From positions 1-22,857 of the forward strand of contig CAMZDH010000001.1 of the NCBI GenBank assembly GCA_947305345.1: 22,857 nt of DNA, in the 5' to 3' direction. The position numbers were made by a program, and so were the translations under genes. Below, piece by piece: positions 7,542-15,633 of this stretch (the stretch's first letter is position 1; each line of letters starts with the position of its first letter). This stretch comes from an uncultured Lachnospiraceae bacterium (GTDB lineage: Bacteria; Bacillota; Clostridia; Lachnospirales; Lachnospiraceae). Below the pieces are notes generated by a model, which was not told the origin of the DNA, did no database searches, and saw only the letters and a list, made by a program, of their open reading frames with translations.

Positions 7542-8543
7542 ATGCCGCTTTTAAACCATCAGTATGAAGCCCTGATGCGCGAATACGACGCGCGGCGCAT
7601 GCAGCATGAGCTCGACGCCGAAGAACGCCGGCAGGCCATTTACAGACAATACCCCGATCTTGAGAAAAACCACGCTGCCCTGACACAGAACGCTGTCAGG
7701 CTTGCCAAAGCGCGGATCTTTCATGCGCCGGACATTTCTTCCCTGGAGACCGAACGCGAGAATTTAAGCGAGGAGCGGCGCGAACTGATCGCCGCCGCCG
7801 GTCTGACGGAAAATGATTTTCTCCCGAAGTATACCTGCAAGGAATGCGGCGACACGGGCTTTGTCAACGGCCGGAAATGCCGCTGCTTCAAGGCGCGGGA
7901 GATCCGGCTTCTCTATGAAAACAGCCATCTGGAAACGCTGCTCTCGCGCGAAAACTTCGACACGCTTCGGATGGACCTCTACAGCCGCGAGCCCCGCGAA
8001 AACGCGCCTTCGGTCTATGAGGAAATGCAGAAGCACATCGCGGCGTGCCGCGCCTTTGCGGAGAACTTCCCCGAGGACCCGCCGCGAAATCTCCTGCTCT
8101 ACGGCCGCCCCGGCCTCGGCAAGACCTTCCTCACGAACTGCATCGCGAAAGCGCTTCTGGACCGCGGATTCTCCGTTCTGTATTATTCTTCGATCTCTCT
8201 CTTCGACCGCCTCGCGAAGATCCGCTTCGGGAAGACTGAGGACGACGGCACCGAAGAGCTTGACAGCATGTTCGAATGCGACCTTCTGGTCATCGACGAC
8301 CTCGGCACCGAGCTCACGAACGCGCTCGTGGAGAGTCAGCTTTTCCATCTTGTCAACGAGCGCCTGCTATCCCGTAAAAGCACGATCATTTCGACCAACA
8401 TGAGCCTCACGATGCTCGCGAAGACCTATTCCGAGCGCACCGGCTCCAGAATTATCAGCAATTATGAAGCAATTCAGTTGACGGGAGAAGACCTTCGTTC
8501 TAAAATGAAACTGGAAGCGGACCACAAGGCCCGTAAGCAGTAA
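7542..8543 (+). CDS. DnaI/DnaC-like helicase loader AAA+ ATPase
   Basis: A 333-aa IstB/DnaC-type AAA+ ATPase expected to load the replicative helicase. A coiled, charged N-terminal region (1-90) precedes a zinc-binding cluster CKECGDTGF...CRC (Cys99, Cys102, Cys113, Cys115) like that of DnaI. Then come Walker A GRPGLGKT (188-195), Walker B LLVIDDLG (248-255), sensor STN (284-286) and the arginine-finger segment ERTGSR (298-303). A GAGGTGA ribosome binding site precedes the ATG. It could be confused with IstB of IS21, but there is no transposase, and the DnaD neighbour and zinc cluster favour the chromosomal loader. It is co-transcribed with dnaD-like and prs. Confidence 0.9.
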   Translation: MPLLNHQYEALMREYDARRMQHELDAEERRQAIYRQYPDLEKNHAALTQNAVRLAKARIFHAPDISSLETERENLSEERRELIAAAGLTENDFLPKYTCKECGDTGFVNGRKCRCFKAREIRLLYENSHLETLLSRENFDTLRMDLYSREPRENAPSVYEEMQKHIAACRAFAENFPEDPPRNLLLYGRPGLGKTFLTNCIAKALLDRGFSVLYYSSISLFDRLAKIRFGKTEDDGTEELDSMFECDLLVIDDLGTELTNALVESQLFHLVNERLLSRKSTIISTNMSLTMLAKTYSERTGSRIISNYEAIQLTGEDLRSKMKLEADHKARKQ

Positions 8544-8575
8544 AATACAGTTGCGCACCTGCAAAGGAGATCCTT

Positions 8576-9754
8576 ATGGCTGACGTGAAATTGCAAACGA
8601 TCCCGGTTGGAAAACTCGGCATCATCGCGATGGAAAACATCCTGCCGCTCGCGGAAAAGGTGGACGCCTACATCGCGAGCTGGCGGAACGAGCGTGAGAA
8701 ATCCGCCGCCGAAGATGAGATCCATTTCCAAGGCTATCAGCGGGACAGCTATCTCCTTGCCGCCAAGACGCCGCGGTTCGGCTCCGGCGAAGGCAAGGGT
8801 CAGCTTTTTGAATCCGTCCGCGGACTGGACGTCTACATTATGGTCGACGTCCTGAATTACAGCCTGACCTACCGGCTCTGCGGTCTCACCAACCATATGT
8901 CTCCCGACGATCACTATCAGGACCTCAAGCGCATCATCGGCGCGATCCAGGGCAAGGCGACGAGGATCACTGTCATCATGCCGTTCCTCTATGAGAGCCG
9001 GCAGCACCGCCGCACCGCGCGCGAGTCGCTGGACTGCGCCGCCATGCTGCAGGAACTTTTCGCGCTCGGCATCGACGACCTCATTACATTCGACGCACAC
9101 GACCCCAGGGTTATGAACGCGATCCCCGACAAGGGCTTTGAGAACGTTTCCTGCACCTACCAGTTCATTAAACAGCTCTGCCGCGCGATCCCCGACATCC
9201 GGCTGGACAGCGATCACCTCGTGATCATCAGCCCGGACGAGGGCGGCATGGGACGCGCCGTGACCTTCGGCAACTACTTAAACGTCAACGTCGGCATGTT
9301 CTACAAGCGCCGGGATTACACCCGCATCGTCAACGGCACGAACCCGATCATCGCGCATGAGTACCTCGGCAGCGAGCTGGACGGCAAAGACGTCCTGATC
9401 GTCGACGACATGATCTCCTCCGGCGGCTCCATGCTGGAGGTGGCAAAGGAACTGAAAGCCCGCGGCGCCGGCCGTGTCTTCTGCGCGGCAACCTTCGGTC
9501 TGTTCACGAACGGCCTCGAGAAATTCGACAAAGCCTTCGAAGAAGGCTACATCGACAAGGTCCTTACGACGAACCTCACGTACCTGCGTCCGGAACTCTT
9601 CGAGCGCCCGTATTATTCGGCTGCCGATCTCAGCAAATACATCGCGCTGATCATCGACAACCTGAACCACAATAATTCTCTGGCGGATCTCCTTTCTCCG
9701 ACCGAGCGGATCAACCGGTTCCTCGAAAAACACCGCCGCCAGTTCGAGCAGTGA
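8576..9754 (+). CDS. prs: ribose-phosphate pyrophosphokinase (long clostridial form)
   Basis: The enzyme makes PRPP from ribose 5-phosphate and ATP for purine, pyrimidine, histidine, tryptophan and NAD synthesis. At 392 aa it is longer than the common ~315-aa form, with insertions near the N-terminus. Visible motifs are FDAHD (172-176), SPDEGGMGRA (219-228), KRRD (244-247) and the PRPP loop VDDMISSGGS (276-285). The usual loop is VDDMIDTGGT; here it is SSGGS, as in long-form relatives I recall. AAGGAGATCC lies just upstream of the ATG. It is the third gene of the dnaD-dnaI-prs unit, 32 nt after the loader gene, followed by a hairpin terminator. Confidence 0.92.
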   Translation: MADVKLQTIPVGKLGIIAMENILPLAEKVDAYIASWRNEREKSAAEDEIHFQGYQRDSYLLAAKTPRFGSGEGKGQLFESVRGLDVYIMVDVLNYSLTYRLCGLTNHMSPDDHYQDLKRIIGAIQGKATRITVIMPFLYESRQHRRTARESLDCAAMLQELFALGIDDLITFDAHDPRVMNAIPDKGFENVSCTYQFIKQLCRAIPDIRLDSDHLVIISPDEGGMGRAVTFGNYLNVNVGMFYKRRDYTRIVNGTNPIIAHEYLGSELDGKDVLIVDDMISSGGSMLEVAKELKARGAGRVFCAATFGLFTNGLEKFDKAFEEGYIDKVLTTNLTYLRPELFERPYYSAADLSKYIALIIDNLNHNNSLADLLSPTERINRFLEKHRRQFEQ

Positions 9755-9770
9755 TCCTAATTCAAAATAC

Positions 9771-9803
9771 ATCGGCCGCGGAGTTCCCCCTGCGGCCGAT
9801 TTT
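9771..9803 (+). terminator. intrinsic terminator after prs
   Basis: A perfect 9-bp GC-rich stem (9771-9779 with 9792-9800, ATCGGCCGC / GCGGCCGAT) with a 12-nt loop is followed by TTT. The T tract is short, so some read-through into the next gene is possible. Confidence 0.65.
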
Positions 9804-9823
9804 ACGAAATGGACTGAAGGACC

Positions 9824-9848
9824 TGCTCCAAAGGACGGGAGCATTTTT
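9824..9848 (+). promoter_or_regulatory. hairpin plus T5 tract abutting a start codon
   Basis: TGCTCC (9824-9829) pairs with GGAGCA (9838-9843) around an 8-nt loop, followed by TTTTT and then directly the ATG at 9849. The ribosome binding site GGGAG lies within the 3' arm and loop edge. It has the form of a second prs terminator, but would also hide the ribosome binding site of the next gene if transcribed. Confidence 0.5.
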
Positions 9849-10283
9849 ATGAACAAAAACGATCTGCGTTTTTTTGAAGAATACAAAAAGCTCGACCTTC
9901 AGTTAAAGGATCTTCTGGAGGAAAACGCCGGCGTCTCCGCATACCTCGCCGCAATGGAGGAAACCGCGCCCAAGGATCAGGCGGCCGTCCCGGGCTGGAA
10001 CGCGGATTATCGTCAGCTGAAACATCTTCGCCGGGCAAGGAACCGGCTTGCGCACCAGCCGGAAAACTCGGATTCTGTCACGACAAAGAAGGATCTTCTC
10101 GATCTTCAGGATTTTTCGCGAAGGATCTCTGACGGGACCGATCCCCTTTCGCTTTCGCGCGCCGCCGGAGACCGCTCCGGCAGGGTCTCCGAAGAAAAAC
10201 GCTCCGCTTTGCTCTGGCTGATCCTGTTGCTGCTTCTCGTCGCGGTCCTCACCGGGCTGATCATCTATTCCTTTGTCTCCTGA
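9849..10283 (+). CDS. HEPN-like small protein with C-terminal membrane anchor
   Basis: A 144-aa protein of unknown function. Residues 1-95 are helical and soluble and include LKHLRRARNRLAHQ, in which R64-N65-x3-H69 has the R-N-x3-H form seen in HEPN-fold proteins, many of which are ribonucleases. A polar segment (95-117) leads to one hydrophobic helix (about 119-142) at the extreme C-terminus, a tail-anchored layout with the motif in the cytosol. The ribosome binding site lies in a hairpin just before the ATG. It ends 5 nt before the convergent sirtuin gene. It probably belongs to an uncharacterised clostridial family; nuclease activity is not shown. Confidence 0.7.
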   Translation: MNKNDLRFFEEYKKLDLQLKDLLEENAGVSAYLAAMEETAPKDQAAVPGWNADYRQLKHLRRARNRLAHQPENSDSVTTKKDLLDLQDFSRRISDGTDPLSLSRAAGDRSGRVSEEKRSALLWLILLLLLVAVLTGLIIYSFVS

Positions 10284-10288
10284 CGCAT

Positions 10289-11032
10289 TCAAATGTTCAA
10301 CGCGCCGAGCACCTGTCCGATCGGTTCGTTGATCTCAAGATCATTTTCCGCGTCCCGCGAATAGTGGAGATGCTGCTTGTTGATGATCACGAGGTGTTTT
10401 CCCCTGAAATACCGCACATAGGACGCCGCCGGGTAAACCGTCAGCGAGGTGCCTCCGATGATCAGAAGGTCTGCCTTCGAGATCGCCTTCACGGCCTTCG
10501 AGACCGCCTCCTCCGGCAGCGCCTCCTCATAAAGCGTCACGTCGCACCGGATCACGCCGCCGCATTTGCAGTGCGGCACCGCCTCCTCCGAATTGAAAAT
10601 GTGATCCGCGGGGTATTTCCGGTGGCAGCGCATGCAGTAGTTCCGCTCCGTTGAACCGTGAATCTCATAGACGGTTTTACTGCCCGCGCGGGCGTGGAGC
10701 CCGTCAATGTTCTGCGTGACGACCGCCTTTAGTTTCCCGGCCGCCTCGAGGCGCGCAAGCGCGTAATGCGCCGCGTTCGGCTTCACGGCGCGCGCATCCA
10801 TCTTCTGCCGGTAGAATTCGAAGAAGACCTTCGGCTCGTTCACGAGGCAGGAATGGCTCAGAAGATACTCCGGCGAGTATCCTTCGAACCGGACGTCGTG
10901 CTGGTTGTAAAGCCCGTCCTTGCTCCTAAAATCCGGAACGCCGCTTTCCGTCGAGACGCCGGCCCCGCCGAAAAAGACGATGTACTCCGATTCATCGATG
11001 AACCGCTGCAGTTTTTCTAACGCATTTTCCAT
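10289..11032 (-). CDS. Sir2-family NAD-dependent protein deacylase
   Basis: A 247-aa bacterial sirtuin that removes acyl groups from lysines using NAD+, giving nicotinamide and O-acyl-ADP-ribose. Motifs: GAGVSTESGVPDFR (23-36), TQNIDGLH (106-113), catalytic His125 in EIHGS, zinc cysteines at 133, 136, 155 and 157 (CMRC and CKC), and GGTSLTVYPA near residue 190. In IRCDVTLYEE a Cys replaces the usual Pro, a small oddity. GGAGG lies just before the ATG. It is monocistronic by layout, between a convergent gene and a terminator. Substrates cannot be told from context. Confidence 0.93.
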   Translation of the reverse strand: MENALEKLQRFIDESEYIVFFGGAGVSTESGVPDFRSKDGLYNQHDVRFEGYSPEYLLSHSCLVNEPKVFFEFYRQKMDARAVKPNAAHYALARLEAAGKLKAVVTQNIDGLHARAGSKTVYEIHGSTERNYCMRCHRKYPADHIFNSEEAVPHCKCGGVIRCDVTLYEEALPEEAVSKAVKAISKADLLIIGGTSLTVYPAASYVRYFRGKHLVIINKQHLHYSRDAENDLEINEPIGQVLGALNI

Positions 11033-11074
11033 TTTTCCTCCGAAGCCGCCATGTTCTATGACCGTACATAAAGA

Positions 11075-11107
11075 ACAAGACCCGGCAGAAAGCCCGCCGG
11101 ATCTTGT
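11075..11107 (-). terminator. intrinsic terminator after the Tic20/DUF4870-like gene
   Basis: Arms ACAAGA-x-CCGGC (11075-11086) and GCCGG-x-TCTTGT (11096-11107) pair over 11 of 12 positions with a 9-nt loop. On the minus strand it is followed by TCTTT. It sits between the membrane-protein gene and the sirtuin gene. Confidence 0.65.
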
Positions 11108-11121
11108 CGTGAACGCATTCC

Positions 11122-11490
11122 TTATTTCAGGATCTTGAACTTGCCGATGATCGGCAGCTCGACCACCTTGCCGCGCGCGGCATTGACGATGCCGAAGACC
11201 GCGAGCACGGTGCAGCCTGCGCCGACCGCACCCTCAAGGATCCTGAAGATGAAGCCGATGTACGGGATCAGGCCCAGCAGGCCGAGTACGAAGCACGATA
11301 CGCCGGCGATGATGCAGTTGATGATGCCCTGGTTCGTATTGAAGCGCGCGGACTTCGACTCCTTCGCCGCGAATAACGGTACCAGGAACAGCGGGCCGAT
11401 GTACGCAAGGATCGACATCGTCTTGTTGTCCTGGCGGTCTTTCTCCTCGAATTCCCCGGTCCTGTCAGTAATGTTGAAAAGCTCGTTCAT
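11122..11490 (-). CDS. Tic20/DUF4870-like small membrane protein
   Basis: A 122-aa predicted membrane protein. The segment ILAYIGPLFLVPLFAAKESK, followed by ARFNTNQG, is the signature of DUF4870/Tic20-like proteins (usually ...SKFARFHANQG). Three hydrophobic helices are visible (about 25-41, 55-78, 84-104), with a short charged N-terminus and a basic C-terminus. The function of this family in bacteria is unknown. GGGG lies upstream of the ATG at a longish spacing. It has its own promoter (11575-11603) and terminator, so it is monocistronic. Confidence 0.8.
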   Translation of the reverse strand: MNELFNITDRTGEFEEKDRQDNKTMSILAYIGPLFLVPLFAAKESKSARFNTNQGIINCIIAGVSCFVLGLLGLIPYIGFIFRILEGAVGAGCTVLAVFGIVNAARGKVVELPIIGKFKILK

Positions 11491-11574
11491 AACGGTGGTT
11501 CCCCTTTCTAAAAGCAGCTGTTTAATACTTTATCATATTTATGCATATTGCTATGCCTTCAGGATGATAGTATA

Positions 11575-11603
11575 GTTATAGCCCATTTCCCCGCTGTCTT
11601 CAA
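11575..11603 (-). promoter_or_regulatory. promoter of the Tic20/DUF4870-like gene
   Basis: On the minus strand TTGAAG (11598-11603) is followed by 17 nt and TATAAC (11575-11580). This is about 85 nt upstream of the start codon. Confidence 0.55.
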
Positions 11604-11622
11604 GGGTTTTTGTCGAAAAAGA

Positions 11623-11641
11623 GCGCAATTCCCTATTGCGC
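11623..11641. repeat. 7-bp perfect inverted repeat between divergent promoters
   Basis: GCGCAAT (11623-11629) and ATTGCGC (11635-11641) flank a 5-nt loop. It lies between the minus-strand promoter at 11575-11603 and the plus-strand promoter at 11661-11688. On the minus strand it is followed by TCTTTTT, so a terminator is one reading and a shared operator another. Confidence 0.5.
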
Positions 11642-11660
11642 CCGGCGCAAAAGACGCCAT

Positions 11661-11688
11661 TTGACTTTTCTCAACTTTCGGGTATGAT
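11661..11688 (+). promoter_or_regulatory. promoter of the Sel1/TPR-like gene
   Basis: TTGACT (11661-11666), a 16-nt spacer and TATGAT (11683-11688) form a strong sigma-A-type promoter, 36 nt before the ATG. Confidence 0.7.
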
Positions 11689-11723
11689 GTTAGTGAGATT
11701 TTGATGACGAAAAAGGATTTCAG

Positions 11724-12812
11724 ATGTTCCATAAGCATAAGATTACAGACAAAGAGGTCCAGTTCGTACTCGATCGGACCGATCCGGACACGGGCCGCTA
11801 TACCGGCACCGAAGACGCGCTCGACGAGTACCGTGATCTCGTGCTTGCCGGTGTGAAGAGCGGCGAGACGGACCTGCTTCAGATCTACGCGGACGCCTGC
11901 TACGGCGGCAACAACGCATTTTCCGAAGACTGGAAAAGCGCTGAGAAAGCGTACCTTCGCCTCATCGACGGCACCGATACCCCGCTGCCCTACTGGTACA
12001 GCTCGCTCGGCTACATTTACTACTACGGGCGGACGAACGGCGGCATCCCGGACTACGACAAAGCCTTCCAGTATTTCAACACGGCAGCCTGGGCCGGTTT
12101 CATAGAAGCTAAATATAAACTCTCCGACATGTTTTTAAACGGTCAGGGCACGCTTCGAAGCCCGTCCAATGCGCTCGAGATCCTGTTTGACCTCTACCCG
12201 GTCGTCCAACTGCATCTGGAGGGCGAACATTTTGACTGCAAATTCGCGGACGTTGCGATCCGTTTGTCGCGCTGCCTAGAGGAAGGCGTCTCCATTCCGA
12301 AAAACCCGGAAATGGCCTATTTTTTCGCGTTCCAGGCCGCATTTGCGATCGAGAAGCGTAAACGCTTTCACTTCTACGGGGACGACAAGGTGGCGCGGCG
12401 GATCCAGGCCGCGCTGAAGCGGCTCGAAAAGGAACTGCCGGACGATTACTTTTCGACGTGCGTCACGCAGCGCGACCCCTTTATCGTGGGCGCGCTCCTG
12501 AAATCTGTCCATGACATGGAGATCCGTTTTTTGAAAAAGGGAAATGATCTCTTCCTGATGGCCAAGACGAACCCGGCCGAAGACGATCCGAAGAATTTTC
12601 TCCTGACCGAGCCGCGGCTGAAGCTCTGCACCCTGGCGGAAACGGTACTGATGCGGGTCGAAAACCCGACCTATTTCCAGCTGGCGGACGGCGGAGCGCC
12701 GTATTACTGCAACAGCATTTCCTACCACGAAGAGGATGGGACGTGGTACTTCATGGACTATGACGAGGCGGTCGCGTGGCTCCGCTGCGACGGCTTCTCA
12801 TTCGAGTGTTGA
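11724..12812 (+). CDS. Sel1/TPR-like repeat protein
   Basis: A 362-aa cytosolic protein without signal peptide. Residues about 50-150 hold Sel1-like helical repeats: SLGYIYYYG, then DYDKAFQYFNTAAWAGFIEA, and KLSDMFLNGQG, with the [AG]..G..A.Y.L...Y..G spacing of the family. A further repeat-like unit is ADVAIRLSRCLEEG. The C-terminal half (about 215-362) is not recognised and ends in a Trp/Asp/Tyr-rich segment (DGTWYFMDYDEAVAWL). Such repeats usually mediate protein contacts; no partner can be named. AAGGA lies upstream of the ATG. Its last 15 nt overlap the convergent maf gene. Confidence 0.75.
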   Translation: MFHKHKITDKEVQFVLDRTDPDTGRYTGTEDALDEYRDLVLAGVKSGETDLLQIYADACYGGNNAFSEDWKSAEKAYLRLIDGTDTPLPYWYSSLGYIYYYGRTNGGIPDYDKAFQYFNTAAWAGFIEAKYKLSDMFLNGQGTLRSPSNALEILFDLYPVVQLHLEGEHFDCKFADVAIRLSRCLEEGVSIPKNPEMAYFFAFQAAFAIEKRKRFHFYGDDKVARRIQAALKRLEKELPDDYFSTCVTQRDPFIVGALLKSVHDMEIRFLKKGNDLFLMAKTNPAEDDPKNFLLTEPRLKLCTLAETVLMRVENPTYFQLADGGAPYYCNSISYHEEDGTWYFMDYDEAVAWLRCDGFSFEC

Positions 12813-13409
12813 GAGGAGACTGTCGATTGCGGCGGATAATGCGGTGACCGGAAGGCCGACGACATTGTCGTAATCGCCGCGGATCTGCTTGACGAGCGCG
12901 CCGCCCTTTCCCTGAATGCCGTACGCGCCGGCCTTGTCGAGCGGCTCTCCGGTCGAAACGTACGTCCGGATCGTCGAATCGGACAATGCTTTGAAAATCA
13001 CTTCGGTGTCCTCGTGAAACGTCTGTTTCACGGGGGCTTTTTTCTGTCCCAAAGAGGCGATGACCGTCACGCCGGTATAAACGTGGTGCGCTTTGCCGGA
13101 GAGCATTTTCAGCATTTCGACGGCCTTTTCCGGCGTATGCGGCTTTCCGAGCACCGTCTGATCCAGGGCGACGACCGTATCGGCGCCGATGACAAGGATC
13201 GGCTTGCGTTTCTTCGGCCGGAGGCGCTGATACACCTCCGAGGCCTTCTGGTCCGACAGCGCTTCAACGAGCGACTGCGGATCCTTCGCGTCGGTGCGTT
13301 CTTCTCCTTCAGCCGGGCAGATTGCAAACTGAAACCCCGCCTTCTTAAGAAGCTCCTTTCGCCTGGGCGACCCGCTTGCGAGCACGATCAAAAAATCTTT
13401 TCGTTCCAT
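12798..13409 (-). CDS. maf: Maf-family nucleoside triphosphate pyrophosphatase
   Basis: Maf proteins hydrolyse non-canonical or canonical dTTP/UTP-type nucleotides and have been tied to septum control. The 203-aa protein has the N-terminal LASGSPRRKELL (10-21), IGADTVVALDQTVLGKP (74-90) with the catalytic Asp in GADTVV, and the C-terminal GAYGIQGKGGALV and GDYDNVVGLPV. The start at 13409 is chosen because GGAGG lies 6 nt upstream; the longer frame to 13442 runs into the terminator hairpin. It overlaps the convergent Sel1-like gene by 15 nt. The transcript source is odd: a terminator hairpin ends about 20 nt before the start codon. Confidence 0.92.
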   Translation of the reverse strand: MERKDFLIVLASGSPRRKELLKKAGFQFAICPAEGEERTDAKDPQSLVEALSDQKASEVYQRLRPKKRKPILVIGADTVVALDQTVLGKPHTPEKAVEMLKMLSGKAHHVYTGVTVIASLGQKKAPVKQTFHEDTEVIFKALSDSTIRTYVSTGEPLDKAGAYGIQGKGGALVKQIRGDYDNVVGLPVTALSAAIDSLLSTLE

Positions 13410-13426
13410 TTTGATCCTCCATGATC

Positions 13427-13464
13427 GAAAAAGAGAGCGCATCCCTTTGCAGAACGCGCTCTCT
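13427..13464 (-). terminator. intrinsic terminator after the AspT-family permease
   Basis: A perfect 9-bp stem (AGAGAGCGC at 13432-13440 with GCGCTCTCT at 13456-13464) and a 15-nt loop, followed on the minus strand by a T tract. It ends the permease transcript, yet lies directly in front of the maf ribosome binding site. Confidence 0.85.
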
Positions 13465-13480
13465 TCTGCCGTAGTCTGCT

Positions 13481-14680
13481 TTACAGGATCATCGCGACGA
13501 TCTTCGCGGTCAGGACGACCAGCACGAGCGCGATCGGATAGGTCGCCGCGTACGAGCCGGAGATCTCGTCGGTCCCGGTCGTCGAGATCAGCGTACCGAG
13601 CGCCGGCGTCGACGTCATGCCGCCCGTGATCGACGCGAGGTTGTTGAAAATCCGAAACTTAAAGACATATTTTCCAAACAGGAAGCCGACGATCATCGGA
13701 ACGATCGTGATCAGCACGCCGAGCAGGAAATTGACGACGCTGACATTTGAAATGAAGTTCACGCCGCCCGGTACACCCGCGCCGATTAGGAACAGGGCAA
13801 GACCGAGTTCCCGGAAGAAATTCGTCGTCTTCTTGCTGACCGAAATATCCAGCTTTCCGATGTGTCCGATGTGTCCTACGATGAGGCCCATGATCAGCGT
13901 GCCGCCGGACGAACCGAGCGAGAAATTGATGCCCGGGATCTTGAAGCTGCCGAGGACCATGCCGAGCGCGACGGTCACCATGAACGGAAAGAAATCGAGC
14001 GCATCCAGTTTATACCGCTTTTTGCCGTCGTCCTTCACCGCGATCGACGCGTTTTCCACGAGCTCCCGCTCCTTGTCCATGTCGGTCTTTAAAAAGCGCG
14101 GCATCAGCTGAACGAAGAAGACGACGCCGAGCACACCGAAGAGATAGGCAATGCCGTACCCTGCGGTCACCAGATTCTCCGCGTCCGTCCCCTCAAACAT
14201 TTCCTTCGCGGCGGAGAGGCCGGGCGTCGAGGTCAGCGCGCCGGTCATCAGTCCGAGCGCCATCGGCGTCTTTACCTTAAAGACCGTGATGATCAGCACG
14301 GTAATGAGCGCGCCGGTCAGGATGACGACGAGACCCATCAGAAGGTATCCGACGGTCTTCTTGTTGAAATTCCGGAAGAATTTCGGGCCGGCGATCAGGC
14401 CGACCGCCGTCACGAAGAGCGCCGTACCGAGGCTTGAAAACGTCGAAAACGTCTTTTTCACTTCCGCGCTGTAAAGGACGATCTCCTTGCCGCCGATCGT
14501 GATGGACGGCACATACGACACGAAAATGCCGTACAAAAGCGCCATGACGAGTACGCCCGCCGTCCCGAGCGAAATGCCCTTGATCTTGATGCCGCCGAGC
14601 GCATAGCCGAGGGCCGCGATGACAAATGCCGCAAAGAGCGGAGACAACAGGGCTTTGACCACCCCTCCGATGTATTCCAT
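13481..14680 (-). CDS. AspT/YidE/YbjL-family transporter (possible dicarboxylate exporter)
   Basis: A 399-aa integral membrane protein with about ten hydrophobic segments in two homologous halves. Each half carries the family motif: GLMTGALTSTPG (143-154) and ITGGMTSTPALG (351-362). A hydrophilic loop (about 195-225) joins the halves, but the TrkA-C domains found between them in AspT, YidE and YbjL are absent. Known relatives exchange aspartate for alanine (AspT) or export succinate (SucE1 of Corynebacterium glutamicum). It starts 47 nt after sucD with GGGG before the ATG and no terminator between, so it is probably the last gene of the kor-suc operon. Succinate or another dicarboxylate as substrate is inference from this context. 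Confidence 0.82.
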   Translation of the reverse strand: MEYIGGVVKALLSPLFAAFVIAALGYALGGIKIKGISLGTAGVLVMALLYGIFVSYVPSITIGGKEIVLYSAEVKKTFSTFSSLGTALFVTAVGLIAGPKFFRNFNKKTVGYLLMGLVVILTGALITVLIITVFKVKTPMALGLMTGALTSTPGLSAAKEMFEGTDAENLVTAGYGIAYLFGVLGVVFFVQLMPRFLKTDMDKERELVENASIAVKDDGKKRYKLDALDFFPFMVTVALGMVLGSFKIPGINFSLGSSGGTLIMGLIVGHIGHIGKLDISVSKKTTNFFRELGLALFLIGAGVPGGVNFISNVSVVNFLLGVLITIVPMIVGFLFGKYVFKFRIFNNLASITGGMTSTPALGTLISTTGTDEISGSYAATYPIALVLVVLTAKIVAMIL

Positions 14681-14727
14681 GTGAAAACCCCTTTGATTCG
14701 ATCCGTTTTCTGTATTTTACGCGCGTT

Positions 14728-15633
14728 TTACGCCTGAATCAAGCATTTTTCATAAATGCCCGCGCGACGGATCGCTTCAACGAGCGCTTCGCCGATCCGG
14801 TCCGGCGTCGGCGCCACGATGACGCCGCAGTTCGTCAGCGCCTCGATCTTCCCTGCCGCCGTGCCTTTGCCGCCGGAGATGATCGCGCCCGCGTGACCCA
14901 TCCGTTTGCCTTTCGGCGCGGTCTGGCCGGAGATGAACGCCGCGACCGGCTTCGTCATGTGGTCGCGGATGTATTCCGCGGCTGCTTCCTCGCCGGAGCC
15001 GCCGATCTCGCCGATCATGACGACCGCGTACGTGTCCGGATCTTCCTCAAACCGCTTTAAGACGTCAATGAAGCCCAGACCCCGGATCGGGTCGCCGCCG
15101 ATGCCGACCGCCGTCGATTGGCCGATGCCGCGCTGGCTCAGCTGGTTGACCGCTTCATAGGTGAGCGTCCCGGAGCGGCTGATGACGCCGACGTGTCCTT
15201 CCTTGTGAATGTATCCGGGCAGAATGCCGACTTTCGCCTTGCCTGGAGAGATGAGCCCCGGGCAGTTCGGGCCGACGAGCACGGTCTTCTTGCCGCGCAT
15301 ATAGTTCTTGACCCGCGCCATGTCGAGGATCGGGATACCTTCCGTAATGCAGACCACGAGGTCGAGTTCCGCGTCGATGGCCTCAAAAAGCGCGTCCGTC
15401 GCGAACTTCGGCGGAACATAGATGATGGACGCGTTCGCGTTCGTCGCTTCCTTCGCTTCTTTTACCGTATCAAAGACCGGCACGCCGAGGACTTCCTCTC
15501 CGGCCTTGCCGGGCGTGACGCCGCCGACCACCTTCGTGCCGTACTGGATCATCTGCTCGGTGTGGAACCGTCCCTGCGAGCCCGTGATGCCCTGCACCAG
15601 AAGTCTCGTATTCTGATCGACCAAGATACTCAT
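14728..15633 (-). CDS. sucD: succinyl-CoA synthetase alpha subunit
   Basis: The alpha subunit of succinate-CoA ligase binds CoA and carries the phosphohistidine. The 301-aa protein shows the CoA-binding start [24 protein letters not shown] (121-131), the GIGGDPIRG segment (177-185), and the active-site His247 in [11 protein letters not shown]. The start at 15633 is set by a perfect GGAGG 7 nt upstream and by the ATGA overlap with the sucC stop; a longer frame upstream to 15828 lies in sucC and is spurious. Translation is coupled to sucC, giving equal subunit amounts. Confidence 0.96.
   Translation of the reverse strand: MSILVDQNTRLLVQGITGSQGRFHTEQMIQYGTKVVGGVTPGKAGEEVLGVPVFDTVKEAKEATNANASIIYVPPKFATDALFEAIDAELDLVVCITEGIPILDMARVKNYMRGKKTVLVGPNCPGLISPGKAKVGILPGYIHKEGHVGVISRSGTLTYEAVNQLSQRGIGQSTAVGIGGDPIRGLGFIDVLKRFEEDPDTYAVVMIGEIGGSGEEAAAEYIRDHMTKPVAAFISGQTAPKGKRMGHAGAIISGGKGTAAGKIEALTNCGVIVAPTPDRIGEALVEAIRRAGIYEKCLIQA

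Noticed and set aside
7542..8543. IstB-like ATPase of an IS21-type insertion sequence.
   Set aside because: No IstA transposase or terminal repeats; the zinc cluster and DnaD neighbour point to a helicase loader.
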